A DNA stretch of 32,016 bases from Bacteroidota bacterium (GTDB taxonomy: Bacteria; Bacteroidota; Bacteroidia; Bacteroidales; F082). Made by a program: the position numbers and the translations under genes. The stretch is taken from the NCBI GenBank assembly GCA_003648625.1, contig QMPO01000004.1:1-32016 (forward strand), in the 5' to 3' direction. A model generated the notes under the pieces. The model was given only the letters and a program-made list of their open reading frames with translations, ran no database searches and was not told the DNA's origin. This document shows positions 16,156 to 24,418 of this stretch, piece after piece; positions within the stretch are counted from its first letter, which is position 1; every line of letters starts with the position of its first letter.

Positions 16156-18093
16156 ATGATTAAACCAGAAACCATACAACGTATAATTGAAACGGCACAC
16201 ATCGAAGAAGTGATCGGTGATTTCGTTACATTAAAAAAACGGGGGGCAAATTATTTGGGACTGTGTCCGTTCCATAACGAGAAAACTCCTTCTTTTTCGG
16301 TTTCGCCTTCCAAAGGAATTTTCAAATGTTTTGGTTGTGGCAAAGCCGGTAATGTTGTGGGCTTTATCATGGAACACGAGCATTATTCGTATCCTGAAGC
16401 ATTGAAATTTCTGGCTAACAAATATCAGATCGAAGTAGAGGAAGAAGAGTTGACGCCAGAAATGCAACAGGAGCTGGATGAACGTGAAAGTTTGTTTGCC
16501 GTGAACAGTTTTGTGTCAAAATACTTCCAGCAGAACCTGAACAATACTGAAGAAGGAAAATCGGTTGCCTTAACTTACCTGAAGGAAAGAGAACTGAGAG
16601 AGGCAACCATAGAAAAGTTTGAACTGGGATATGCGTTGGATAAGTGGCAGGACTATTCGGATCATGCCACGGAGCAAGGTTTTAAAAAAGAGATCCTGGT
16701 TAAAGTGGGGCTGAGTATCGATAAAGATAATCGCCTTATTGACCGGTTCCGGGGCAGGATTGTATTTCCGATCCATAATTTAACTGGAAAAGTGATTGGC
16801 TTTGGTGGCAGGATTCTGTCATCAGAAAAATCAACGGCTAAATACATCAACTCACCCGAGTCGGATATTTACAACAAAAGCAAAGTCCTTTACGGAATTT
16901 ATTTTGCACGCACGGAAATCGTCAAACAAAATAACTGTTACCTGGTGGAAGGTTATACAGATGTGATCTCGTTGCACCAGGCCGGTATTGAGAACGTAGT
17001 TGCCTCTTCCGGAACATCGCTCACCGAAGATCAGATCAGACTGATCAAACGCTTTACACCCAACATCACCATTTTATATGATGGCGATACAGCCGGAATC
17101 AAGGCTTCTTTCCGTGGTATCGACCTGATACTGGAGCAGGGGATGAATGTAAAAATTGTTTTGTTTCCCGATGGTGAAGACCCTGATTCGTTCGTGCGAA
17201 AGCACAGAACCAGCGAGACGGAGGAATTTATAACGAAACAAGCAAAAGATTTCATTACCTTTAAAACCAACCTGTTGTTAGATGAAACAGTTGGCGACCC
17301 TTCAAAAAAAGCCGACCTGATCAAGGAAATCGTGCAAACTATTTCACAAATTCCAAACGGGATCAATCGTTCGGTATACATCAAGGAATGCAGCCTGATC
17401 ATGGACGTTACTGAACAGACCTTAATGAATGAGTTAAATAAACGGCTCAGGCAGCGGTTCAGAAAACAAACGGGTAGGGTGGATGTTCAGGATATCCGGC
17501 CGGAAGAAGTTGAAAAAAAGCAAACACTCGAGCAACAGCTTGAAGTTGATCCGCTGGATCTGACAGCAAACGAAAAGTTCCTGCTGGAGGTTGTGTTGAA
17601 GTATGGAAACAACAGTATTACGTATGAAGAAGACGGGGTAAAAAGAGAAATAACACTTACAGATTACATCCTTGAGGATATTCAAAAAGACCAGATTGAA
17701 TTTACCGAACCGCTGGTCAGGGAAATCTTTATGGAGATTCGTGAATTCAGGGATTCCGGAAAGGAAGTCAATGATAAATACTTTTTAAGCCATCCGAAAC
17801 AAAAGATATCCAATTTTGCCATCGGACTTGTTGCTTCACCTTATCAGCTAAGCGGTGGTTGGGAGGAAAACAAGATTTATGTTAAGACTTTTTTGAACAA
17901 CCAGGCGGATTCTGTTACAAGGGTATTGCTGTTGATTAAATTGAAGTTATTGCGCAGGGAAGGAAAATCTGTGATGGAGAAAATGCGTGTGGTAAATTCT
18001 GATGAAGATTTATTGTTACTGCAAAGAAAGTACATGGTCATAAGTAAAATGATCACGGATATTGCTGACCTGTTGGGAACGGTTGTCTCCTAA
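16156..18093 (+). CDS. dnaG: DNA primase
   Basis: Synthesises RNA primers at the replication fork with the DnaB helicase. The 645-residue product has an N-terminal CHC2 zinc finger (Cys37, His40, Cys58, Cys61), an RNA-polymerase core and a TOPRIM fold with EGYTD (Glu265) and DGDTAG (Asp309, Asp311) as metal ligands. A C-terminal helicase-interaction region follows. Length is in the normal range. The ATG at 16156 is followed by MIKPETIQRI, a typical DnaG opening. The promoter is weak (TAATTTAG at 16132-16139), leaving open whether readthrough of the terminator at 16068-16097 contributes. The TAA stop overlaps the T-tract of the minus-strand terminator that ends the RNA coming from the right. 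Confidence 0.96.
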   Translation: MIKPETIQRIIETAHIEEVIGDFVTLKKRGANYLGLCPFHNEKTPSFSVSPSKGIFKCFGCGKAGNVVGFIMEHEHYSYPEALKFLANKYQIEVEEEELTPEMQQELDERESLFAVNSFVSKYFQQNLNNTEEGKSVALTYLKERELREATIEKFELGYALDKWQDYSDHATEQGFKKEILVKVGLSIDKDNRLIDRFRGRIVFPIHNLTGKVIGFGGRILSSEKSTAKYINSPESDIYNKSKVLYGIYFARTEIVKQNNCYLVEGYTDVISLHQAGIENVVASSGTSLTEDQIRLIKRFTPNITILYDGDTAGIKASFRGIDLILEQGMNVKIVLFPDGEDPDSFVRKHRTSETEEFITKQAKDFITFKTNLLLDETVGDPSKKADLIKEIVQTISQIPNGINRSVYIKECSLIMDVTEQTLMNELNKRLRQRFRKQTGRVDVQDIRPEEVEKKQTLEQQLEVDPLDLTANEKFLLEVVLKYGNNSITYEEDGVKREITLTDYILEDIQKDQIEFTEPLVREIFMEIREFRDSGKEVNDKYFLSHPKQKISNFAIGLVASPYQLSGGWEENKIYVKTFLNNQADSVTRVLLLIKLKLLRREGKSVMEKMRVVNSDEDLLLLQRKYMVISKMITDIADLLGTVVS

Positions 18094-18134
18094 AAAACAA
18101 CCGCGCAACCATTCGTGAGAATCATTGCGCGGTT
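18092..18134 (-). terminator. Strong intrinsic terminator for a minus-strand transcript
   Basis: On the minus strand AACCGCGCAA (18134-18125) pairs with TTGCGCGGTT (18108-18099), ten perfect pairs. An inner ATTC/GAAT stem sits across a 2x2 internal loop, and GTTTTTT follows. In the plus direction there is no T-run, so it serves the leftward transcript. Its T-tract overlaps the last bases of dnaG. Confidence 0.9.
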
Positions 18135-18546
18135 CACTCATTTCTCGGCCGTAGCGTTGAAACTCGTGGCAGGCTGCGTTATTGCGGCTGCTTACTTGGT
18201 TCCGCCCCGTGAGGCTTCCCCTTTCGTCAGGTTCCTGCTTCTGCCTCCTCTTGCGATTTGGCTTTGGCGTGAACCCCGTTTTAATGTTTCCTCAATCCAG
18301 TTTCTCTTGCGAGCTCCTTTTTTGAGGTTTGAGGTGCTTCCGCTTGCGCTTCGGCGTCTCTTTGCCCCGGTTGCTCTTTCGAACTTCCGTCCGGTCAGTT
18401 CCGGATTTAACTTGCGTCGCTTCCTTCCCTTTCCAAGTGGTCAGATCCGATTTCCTCTTGCGAGTTCCTCTTCACTTTCCGGGCAACATTAAAACCTGCC
18501 CTTTATCTTCACCTGCTACAGCAAATGTACATCAGTTTCTCTTTCC
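18094..18546 (-). ncRNA. Candidate ~450-nt structured non-coding RNA, family not recognised
   Basis: 567 bases without a credible gene separate dnaG from tadA. On the minus strand most of it is purine-rich and visibly more G+C-rich than its surroundings. It has stops in every frame and many short hairpins: GGGCA/TGCCC (18501-18497 with 18485-18481), TCCGG/CCGGA (18405-18401 with 18394-18390), and CTC-GCAA-GAG tetraloops at 18464-18455 and 18313-18304. The second tetraloop is enclosed by CCTCAA/TTGAGG (18334-18329 with 18295-18290). It ends at the terminator 18134-18092 and has a promoter-like element at 18581-18551. I see no RNase P core (GAAAGTCC, ACAGAA), no tmRNA T-arm or CCA end, and no SRP signature. 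Alternatively it is a very long 3' UTR of the tadA operon. A plus-strand frame at 18115-18492 is regarded as its spurious complement. Confidence 0.6.
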
Positions 18547-18550
18547 CCCG

Positions 18551-18581
18551 CAATATTTTTATAGTTCGATAAATACACAAA
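18551..18581 (-). promoter_or_regulatory. Possible promoter of the ~450-nt RNA
   Basis: On the minus strand TTTG (18581-18578) precedes AAATATTG (18558-18551), a six-of-eight match to TAnnTTTG allowing the n positions. The predicted start falls in the G-run at 18549-18545. The -7 match is imperfect. Confidence 0.35.
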
Positions 18582-18583
18582 AA

Positions 18584-18613
18584 ATGAACAGAGGATATGA
18601 ACAATTGTTCATA
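18584..18613. promoter_or_regulatory. 18-bp perfect palindrome plus extra half-site (candidate operator)
   Basis: TATGAACAATTGTTCATA at 18596-18613 is a perfect palindrome. The same half-site ATGAACA occurs again at 18584-18590, overlapping the -33 region of the RNA promoter. It lies between tadA and the RNA start, about 50 bases upstream of the expected start. The cognate regulator is unknown. Confidence 0.5.
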
Positions 18614-18660
18614 ACTCATAAACGATTTGTGAAGCAATAATTTAGAATTTTAAAGGCAGA

Positions 18661-19110
18661 TTAATCTCTCTTTATTTTAAAGAAATCCTGTACTATTTTT
18701 TTACATTCGTCCTCCATAACACCCCCTTTAACCTCGGTCGAAGGGTGTAAAATTGTTTTTCCGGTTAATTGAAATCCTCTTTTTTCGTCCCGGGCACCGT
18801 AAACAATCTTGCCTATTTGTGTCCAGTAGGAGGCACCGGCACACATCACACAGGGTTCAAGTGTAACATATAAGATACATTCGTGAAGGTATTTTCCACC
18901 CAAATAATCGGCGGCAGCAGTAAATGCCAGCATCTCGGCATGCGCTGTAACATCGTTAAGGGTTTCGGTGTTGTTGAATGCCCGTGCAATAACACGGTTG
19001 TCGCACACCACCACAGCGCCTACCGGAACTTCATCTTTATCAAAAGCTTTGCGGGCTTCTTTCAAAGCTTCCTTCATAAAAAATTCGTCAGTATAAAGAT
19101 TAAGGCTCAT
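18661..19110 (-). CDS. tadA: tRNA-specific adenosine deaminase TadA
   Basis: Deaminates adenosine 34 of tRNA-Arg(ACG) to inosine. The 149-residue product has the zinc deaminase signature: His57-Ala-Glu59 (proton shuttle Glu) and PCVMC (Cys87, Cys90). It also has the TadA-typical AGASYWTQIGKIVYGARDEKRG stretch after the second cysteine pair. Length is normal. The ATG (19110) overlaps the end of the symporter gene by 11 bases, so the two are translationally coupled. A related cytosine or guanine deaminase is less likely given the VPVGAVVV opening. Confidence 0.92.
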   Translation of the reverse strand: MSLNLYTDEFFMKEALKEARKAFDKDEVPVGAVVVCDNRVIARAFNNTETLNDVTAHAEMLAFTAAADYLGGKYLHECILYVTLEPCVMCAGASYWTQIGKIVYGARDEKRGFQLTGKTILHPSTEVKGGVMEDECKKIVQDFFKIKRD

Positions 19111-20542
19111 GAGTCATTATTTTGGGCTTTGAAATCAGAACACCGATTACCAGGACCAGGCTTCCCAAAATAAAAGCCGGAATAAACGATGCTTTTGCCT
19201 GGAAATGTTCGGGAGCCATAATGCCGTATATGAACAGGGCAAGGTTTACTACAAAAGCTGTCAGAATACTGGTGAGTGCCACTTTCCGGTATGCGAAAGC
19301 TTTTTTACTTGTTAAGGCAAACAGGGTAATGGGCGCAAATATGGTAATAGTGGAGATGCCGACTACCATCAAATCAACAATATTCGGGAATACCAGCGCC
19401 ATAAACAAGGCAATGATACCGAATACGACAGTTGCTATACGAATCATCATATGGGCTTTTTGTTTGGTGACCTCCTCTTTCTTTTTCCCCCAGCCCACAA
19501 AGTCTTTTACAGCTGAGATGGAAATGATGTTCAGGAAGCTGTCGCCGGATGACATCAGCGCTGAAAGCAGACCTACCACAGCGAATCCCATAAGCACTCC
19601 CGAGCTGTGTCTGTCTATAAAAAGATAAGCCACGTCGGCAGTTTGATCGGCACCCAGATCATAATCCAGTACCAATCTGATAGCCATACCTACCATCGGA
19701 AAAATAATGTAAAACGGCAGCATGCCAATGCCCGACCAGATACTGGCTCTTTTGGCGGCCCGTTCGCTGTTGGCAGCCAGAATACGCTGCCAGATATCCA
19801 TCCGTACCAGTACCGACCACGAAAGAAACAGCGGTGTACCGATAAGGAACATCCAACCAAGCTGGGTTCCGTTCAGCATTTCGGCAGGGAGTTCACTCAT
19901 TCTGCTGAAAAAAGCTGTGTCTTCCAATATACCGGGGATGAAGATCAATACGATCATGATGATAATAGCTACAAACTGGATCATATCGGTAACAATGACT
20001 CCCGACAGTCCGGCAATGGCCGTATATATAATAATGATCAGTGCAGAAATGATAGTAGCTGTAGTATAATCAATCTTAAAGGAGAATTTCAGAAGGCTGG
20101 CCATAGCCACAAATTGTGCCGATAAAATGAAAAAGAAAATGAAAATATTGACACCGCTGACTGTGGCTGAGAATATCTTTGAGAATCCAGGCTCTTCTTT
20201 CGTAGTGAATCTGTGATTCAAATAATGCGGAAAGCTGTAAATATTATGCTCGACACCATAAGTACGTATTTTCCCGGCAAAAAATGACATGATAACGAAC
20301 CCGATGACATAGGCAACACCAATGGCAACAGCTGCAAAGCCCGACTCGTACCCCAAAGCCATCAGTCCGATAGAAGTACCGCCGCCCACAAAGGTGGCCA
20401 GCGTAGTAAATACCAGGGGCAGTGTTTTAGTGTTCCGGTTATTTACCAGATATTGGTCAAAATCAGAAGAGCGCAGATGGCGCAAGGCCAAAATAACAAT
20501 GACAATTAAATAAGGAATAATCCAAAATAGCAGCCAGTTCAT
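19100..20542 (-). CDS. Sodium:solute symporter family transporter
   Basis: Inner-membrane Na+-coupled uptake protein of the SSS family. The 480-residue product is hydrophobic throughout, with about 13 transmembrane helices. It includes the family TM1 region FVGGGTSIGLMALGYESG, a TM6-like FLSWSVLVRMDIWQRILAA stretch with Arg-Met-Asp-Ile-Trp-Gln-Arg, and SALMSSGDSFLNIISI near residue 325, which carries the conserved Ser residues of the Na2 site. The transported solute cannot be predicted; pantothenate, proline, sugar and other substrates occur in the family. It starts with ATG at 20542 and has an exact -7 box 27 bases upstream. It is translationally coupled to tadA. Confidence 0.9.
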   Translation of the reverse strand: MNWLLFWIIPYLIVIVILALRHLRSSDFDQYLVNNRNTKTLPLVFTTLATFVGGGTSIGLMALGYESGFAAVAIGVAYVIGFVIMSFFAGKIRTYGVEHNIYSFPHYLNHRFTTKEEPGFSKIFSATVSGVNIFIFFFILSAQFVAMASLLKFSFKIDYTTATIISALIIIIYTAIAGLSGVIVTDMIQFVAIIIMIVLIFIPGILEDTAFFSRMSELPAEMLNGTQLGWMFLIGTPLFLSWSVLVRMDIWQRILAANSERAAKRASIWSGIGMLPFYIIFPMVGMAIRLVLDYDLGADQTADVAYLFIDRHSSGVLMGFAVVGLLSALMSSGDSFLNIISISAVKDFVGWGKKKEEVTKQKAHMMIRIATVVFGIIALFMALVFPNIVDLMVVGISTITIFAPITLFALTSKKAFAYRKVALTSILTAFVVNLALFIYGIMAPEHFQAKASFIPAFILGSLVLVIGVLISKPKIMTHEP

Positions 20543-20569
20543 ATGCTTATATATTTAGACGTAATAAAA

Positions 20570-20577
20570 CAAATATA
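20570..20577 (-). promoter_or_regulatory. -7 box of the symporter-tadA operon
   Basis: TATATTTG on the minus strand is an exact TAnnTTTG, 27 bases before the symporter ATG, in the 127-base gap after the upstream gene. No clear TTTG -33 element is seen. Confidence 0.5.
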
Positions 20578-20669
20578 GAGGAATAAATTAAAAGAATCAT
20601 AGGGTCCTGTTTATGAACATCATGCAATGGCTATCCGGTTTTATTATTACTAAAGCTATCGTATACATT

Positions 20670-22247
20670 TTAATTAAACCGGTCGTTAACGTATTCGTTG
20701 ATTTCCTGCAGCGAGGTAATCTCCTGCGAGGCGTTGCCCGATCGTACATAAAATTTTTCTACCATGTGGCCCTGGTTGTTTTTTACTTTCAGGTACAGCG
20801 GATCTTCTGATGCCAAAACCTGTATGACACAGATAGTTTTGTTGTCAATTACCGGGAACTGCATATGCAGGTAGCTATTCGAAAACCTGATGCCGAACTG
20901 GTTATTGATCAGTTTTCTTAAATGGAGCTCAAAATAATCGACATTTTGTTTTTTAAGCGTGTCAAAATCAGGTTGCAGCCCCAAAATCTGCATATCATCG
21001 CTAACTCCAATGAACAGTTTGCCTCCTTTGGCATTCGAAAAGGCGGCAATACTTTTCAGGATAACATCTTCGAGGGCTTTATTCACTTTTTCTTCGCGAT
21101 AATCCCAGCGAAGTGAAGATTTAAATTCGATGTGTTCGGTTTCCCCTTTTTTTATTGTTTCCAGAATCTTTTCGGTAGGTATATTATCCAATTCGGTTTT
21201 TGGTGGCTTTTGCTGTTGGTTGTATTTCCGGAAAGTAACCATGAAAACAGAAAGAGCAAACAGTAAAAACATAACCACTGCATATAGATAAGCGTCTTCA
21301 ACCGAAGAAGCTGTTTTTACCAGATCTTCTTCGGCAATTGTTAAAGTATAGGCCTTAATTCCGAGAGATTCATTGATTGTGTCGATGCGCGACCAGTATG
21401 TTTTTCCGTATTCTTCAAAATGATATAAATGGGGTTGTTCTTTATGCTGTGTATGCCAGGTATTAATAACGTCAGCCACATTTTCAGACAGCTTTTCATA
21501 TCGCGAAATAAGGGTCGTGTCTTTTGTCCTGATGGGTGTTATTTCGTCGTCGTTTAAAGTAATCATTGTTACCAGCGGTTGCTCAAACGATAACACGTTG
21601 TTGAACCGGCTACCCAGTTCGCCGGTTTTATACATGAGAACAACAATGTTTATTTTACCATCGGTACTTGTGGTTCGAAATACATTAAACAACAAGTCGC
21701 GGTATTCTGGAATCTTACTTTTGGCAGTTTTCCAAACGTTTTTTCCGTCTTTCAGATAAGAAACTTTTATGGAATTCAAATCGCTCAGTTCCATAAAATA
21801 ATTGTAGGGGTCTGTCCATTTGCTGACAGGCTCCAGCTTGTTATTCAATCGTTTCCAGTTGATCAGGGTATCTTTTAAGGGACTGTGTGTTACGATCCAC
21901 GAATTGTTATTATGAATCAACACGAAATTTCTTCTGCTCCCAAGAAGAACAATGCCTTTGAGTAGCTGGTCTTTCGAGATCAGTTGTGAAAAATAAGTAA
22001 GTAAACTGTCCTGGCTAACCCGGTCAACATCGATGAGAGACACATCTTTTTTTACCGTGTTGGTGATGGACCCAACATTAGCTAAAAAAGCTTTAAGGTC
22101 TTTTTTAAATTCCAGCGACGTATGGGTAATTATCTCATCGGCATACAGGTCCCTGTCTTTTTGATTAAAGTACCTGAACAGACTTGCTATTGCAAGTATT
22201 ATAAAAAATATTGAAATCCAGAATCCTGCCTTTTTCGTCATACTCAT
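20670..22247 (-). CDS. Membrane-anchored extracytoplasmic sensor fused to Schlafen-type AlbA_2 domain
   Basis: A 525-residue protein with transmembrane helices at about 9-27 and 320-339. They enclose a ~290-residue extracytoplasmic region that is helical at first and beta-rich later, reminiscent of Cache sensor domains by size and position only. The cytoplasmic part (about 362-520) opens with GETEHIEFKSSLRW and continues through IAAFSNAKGGKLFIGVSDD to a C-terminal FYVRSGNASQEI. This is the AlbA_2/Schlafen N-terminal-like domain, often labelled putative DNA-binding or ATP-binding. No HATPase or HisKA domain is present. It may sense an external or periplasmic signal and act on nucleic acid near the membrane, which is inference. 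The queG stop region lies 6 bases upstream, so it is probably the third gene of ruvB-queG-this. Confidence 0.85.
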   Translation of the reverse strand: MSMTKKAGFWISIFFIILAIASLFRYFNQKDRDLYADEIITHTSLEFKKDLKAFLANVGSITNTVKKDVSLIDVDRVSQDSLLTYFSQLISKDQLLKGIVLLGSRRNFVLIHNNNSWIVTHSPLKDTLINWKRLNNKLEPVSKWTDPYNYFMELSDLNSIKVSYLKDGKNVWKTAKSKIPEYRDLLFNVFRTTSTDGKINIVVLMYKTGELGSRFNNVLSFEQPLVTMITLNDDEITPIRTKDTTLISRYEKLSENVADVINTWHTQHKEQPHLYHFEEYGKTYWSRIDTINESLGIKAYTLTIAEEDLVKTASSVEDAYLYAVVMFLLFALSVFMVTFRKYNQQQKPPKTELDNIPTEKILETIKKGETEHIEFKSSLRWDYREEKVNKALEDVILKSIAAFSNAKGGKLFIGVSDDMQILGLQPDFDTLKKQNVDYFELHLRKLINNQFGIRFSNSYLHMQFPVIDNKTICVIQVLASEDPLYLKVKNNQGHMVEKFYVRSGNASQEITSLQEINEYVNDRFN

Positions 22248-22253
22248 TCTCTA

Positions 22254-23198
22254 TTATTCGGGCCTAAAATTAGTATTTTCTGCTACAAAATCGATGTTTC
22301 TTTTTAATCCGTTAAAACCGGCTCGTTCAACAGCACTATTCTTAAAAAGCGTTTTGAACTGTGATTTATCTAAGCTTTCCCAGTTTACTTTTTTCATAGA
22401 AGCAAGGGCTTCAGATGGCTCAAAAAGGGGTTCCGTGTGGGGTATGGAAAATCGGTTCCATGGGCAAATATCCTGGCAAATGTCGCAGCCAAAAATCCAG
22501 TTGTTCATTTTTCCCCTGAAGTCCTCCGGAATTTTATCTCGGTTTTCAATGGTGATGTACGAAATGCATTTCCGCGCATCCAGCTGAAAGGGCTGAAGTG
22601 CCTGTGTAGGGCAAGCATCAATACACAGCGTGCATGTGCCGCAATAATTGCCTGTTTCCGGATTATCATAATCGAGTTCCAGGTCAATAATGATGTGTCC
22701 GATAAAAAAAAACGAGCCCATTTTATTATTGATAAGCATTGTGTTTTTACCTATAAACCCCAGTCCGCTTTGGCGTGCCCAGGCACGGTCAAGAACAGGT
22801 GCCGAGTCGACAAATATACGTGCTGTCCTGCGGCCCGTTTTTTCTTCAACAGCCGCAAGCAGAGCCCTTAATTTTTCTTTAATAATATAATGGTAATCTT
22901 TTCCGTAAGCATATTTCGACAGTTTATAATTGTCGTTTTCCGGCAGCTTCTCGTTCGGATAATAATTATACAAAACCGTAATGACTGACCGGGCATTGTC
23001 CACAAGTTTCGAGGGGTCGTATCTTTTCTCTTTGTTTTTTTCCAGATAATGCATGTTGCCGTGCATTCCTTTTGCCAGCCAGGCTTCCATTTTCAGTTTT
23101 TCATCGGATAAATGTTGTGTCCTGGAAATGCCACAGGCGGAAAAGTTATTTCTCAGAGCCTCCGCTTTAATAAAACCGGTGAGTAAAGATTTGTTCAT
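22254..23198 (-). CDS. queG: Epoxyqueuosine reductase QueG
   Basis: Reduces epoxyqueuosine to queuosine at tRNA position 34 with cobalamin and two [4Fe-4S] clusters. From ATG 23198 the product has 314 residues. It has an N-terminal cobalamin-binding fold and the segment VDSAPVLDRAWARQSGLGFIGKNT, with Asp131 as the likely catalytic acid. The ferredoxin cysteines are C186, C189, C192, C196 and C211, C238, C241, C245 (CGTCTLCIDACP and CDICQDICPW). A TTG at 23213 would add five residues and sits right behind the ruvB stop; ATG is preferred. It follows ruvB closely and is likely cotranscribed. Confidence 0.93.
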   Translation of the reverse strand: MNKSLLTGFIKAEALRNNFSACGISRTQHLSDEKLKMEAWLAKGMHGNMHYLEKNKEKRYDPSKLVDNARSVITVLYNYYPNEKLPENDNYKLSKYAYGKDYHYIIKEKLRALLAAVEEKTGRRTARIFVDSAPVLDRAWARQSGLGFIGKNTMLINNKMGSFFFIGHIIIDLELDYDNPETGNYCGTCTLCIDACPTQALQPFQLDARKCISYITIENRDKIPEDFRGKMNNWIFGCDICQDICPWNRFSIPHTEPLFEPSEALASMKKVNWESLDKSQFKTLFKNSAVERAGFNGLKRNIDFVAENTNFRPE

Positions 23199-23214
23199 GA
23201 AATAGTGGAGCAAG

Positions 23215-24237
23215 TCAAAACAGTTTTCTCTGATCGGGATTTTTTATTTTACCCAAATGCCGGTATGCATGTTCCGTGGCTTCCCTGCCTCTTGGCGTGC
23301 GCATCAGGTAGCCTTCCTGGATAAGGAACGGCTCATAAACTTCTTCAATGGTGCCGGCTTCTTCCCCAACAGCTGTGGCAATAGTTGTGATGCCTACCGG
23401 GCCACCTTTAAATTTTTCGATGATCGTTAACAAAATACGGTTGTCCATTTCATCCAGACCCGATTTGTCTACATTTAATGCTTCCAGGGCATGCTGTGTT
23501 ATGTCGATATCTATGTTACCCGAACCTTCAATCTGGGCAAAATCCCGTACGCGGCGCAATAAAAGATTAGCTATACGTGGCGTGCCCCTGCTTCTGCCGG
23601 CAATCTCATGTGCAGCTTTCTCACTGATGGCTACCTTCAAAATGTCGGCTGATCGTTTGACAATACCCGTAAGAGTTTTTGTATCGTAATAAGTAAGGCG
23701 CGACGTAATACCGAAACGCGAACGGAGCGGGGCCGTCAGTAACCCGGAGCGGGTGGTAGCACCTATAAGGGTAAACGGGTTCAGGTTGATCTGCACCGAC
23801 CGGGCATTCGGACCTGTTTCGATCATGATATCGATCTTAAAATCTTCCATGGCCGAATAAAGGTATTCTTCGACAACCGAACTTAAGCGGTGAATTTCGT
23901 CAATGAACAAAACATCATTTTCTTCAAGATTGGTAAGCAGGCCTGCCAGATCGCCGGGCTTGTCCAAAACCGGTCCCGAAGAAGTGATAATATTTACCTG
24001 TAGCTCGTTGGAGATAATATAGGAAAGGGTAGTTTTTCCCAATCCCGGTGGGCCGTGCAACAGAACATGGTCAAGCGCTTCGCCACGTTGTTTGGCGGCT
24101 TCCACAAAAATCTTCAGGTTACCAACAACTTTTGGCTGTCCTGAAAAGGACGCAAACCTGCCTGGTCGTAACACATTTTCGATCTCTATCTCGGCTGTAC
24201 TCAGGTGGTCTTTCGAGGCGTCCAGATTTTCGTTCAT
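23215..24237 (-). CDS. ruvB: Holliday junction branch migration helicase RuvB
   Basis: AAA+ motor that drives branch migration with RuvA. The 340-residue product has Walker A GPPGLGKT (62-69), Walker B FIDEIHRL (Asp113, Glu114), sensor 1 [18 protein letters not shown], and sensor 2 [16 protein letters not shown]. The C-terminal winged helix is [20 protein letters not shown]. Size and order are fully typical. It is the first gene of a minus-strand run with queG and the AlbA_2 protein, with a good promoter 20 bases upstream. Confidence 0.97.
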   Translation of the reverse strand: MNENLDASKDHLSTAEIEIENVLRPGRFASFSGQPKVVGNLKIFVEAAKQRGEALDHVLLHGPPGLGKTTLSYIISNELQVNIITSSGPVLDKPGDLAGLLTNLEENDVLFIDEIHRLSSVVEEYLYSAMEDFKIDIMIETGPNARSVQINLNPFTLIGATTRSGLLTAPLRSRFGITSRLTYYDTKTLTGIVKRSADILKVAISEKAAHEIAGRSRGTPRIANLLLRRVRDFAQIEGSGNIDIDITQHALEALNVDKSGLDEMDNRILLTIIEKFKGGPVGITTIATAVGEEAGTIEEVYEPFLIQEGYLMRTPRGREATEHAYRHLGKIKNPDQRKLF

Positions 24238-24256
24238 TTAGTTATAAATTTGAAAA

Positions 24257-24283
24257 CAAAAGTAATAATAAGTGATTAACAAA
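24257..24283 (-). promoter_or_regulatory. Promoter of the ruvB operon
   Basis: On the minus strand TTTG (24283-24280) is followed 19 bases on (start to start) by an exact -7 box TACTTTTG (24264-24257). The -33 element lies in the palindrome AACAAATTTGTT (24279-24290). Confidence 0.6.
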
Positions 24284-24418
24284 TTTGTTTTCGGCCAGAG
24301 AAGAACGAAATGCTGTTTTGAGATTTGAAAAAAATATATTAAATTAGCTACATAATCAAATTTATATACTGCAATGATCGTAATGACTGAACGAATGAAT
24401 CAATGAAAAATTACTGCC

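Noticed and set aside
18115-18492. 125-residue plus-strand open frame opposite the large RNA
   Set aside because: Starts from a weak start codon, has hydrophobic and Pro/Arg/Ser-rich composition with no motif, and is the complement of a purine-rich structured region. A spurious frame is more likely.
18094-18546. Identification as RNase P RNA, tmRNA or SRP RNA
   Set aside because: No GAAAGTCC/ACAGAA P4 core, no T-arm with CCA end or tag frame, and too long with the wrong signature for bacterial SRP RNA.
19607-20125. 172-residue plus-strand frame in the symporter gene
   Set aside because: Antisense to a well-supported transporter and rich in His/Gln/Arg without motif; a shadow frame.
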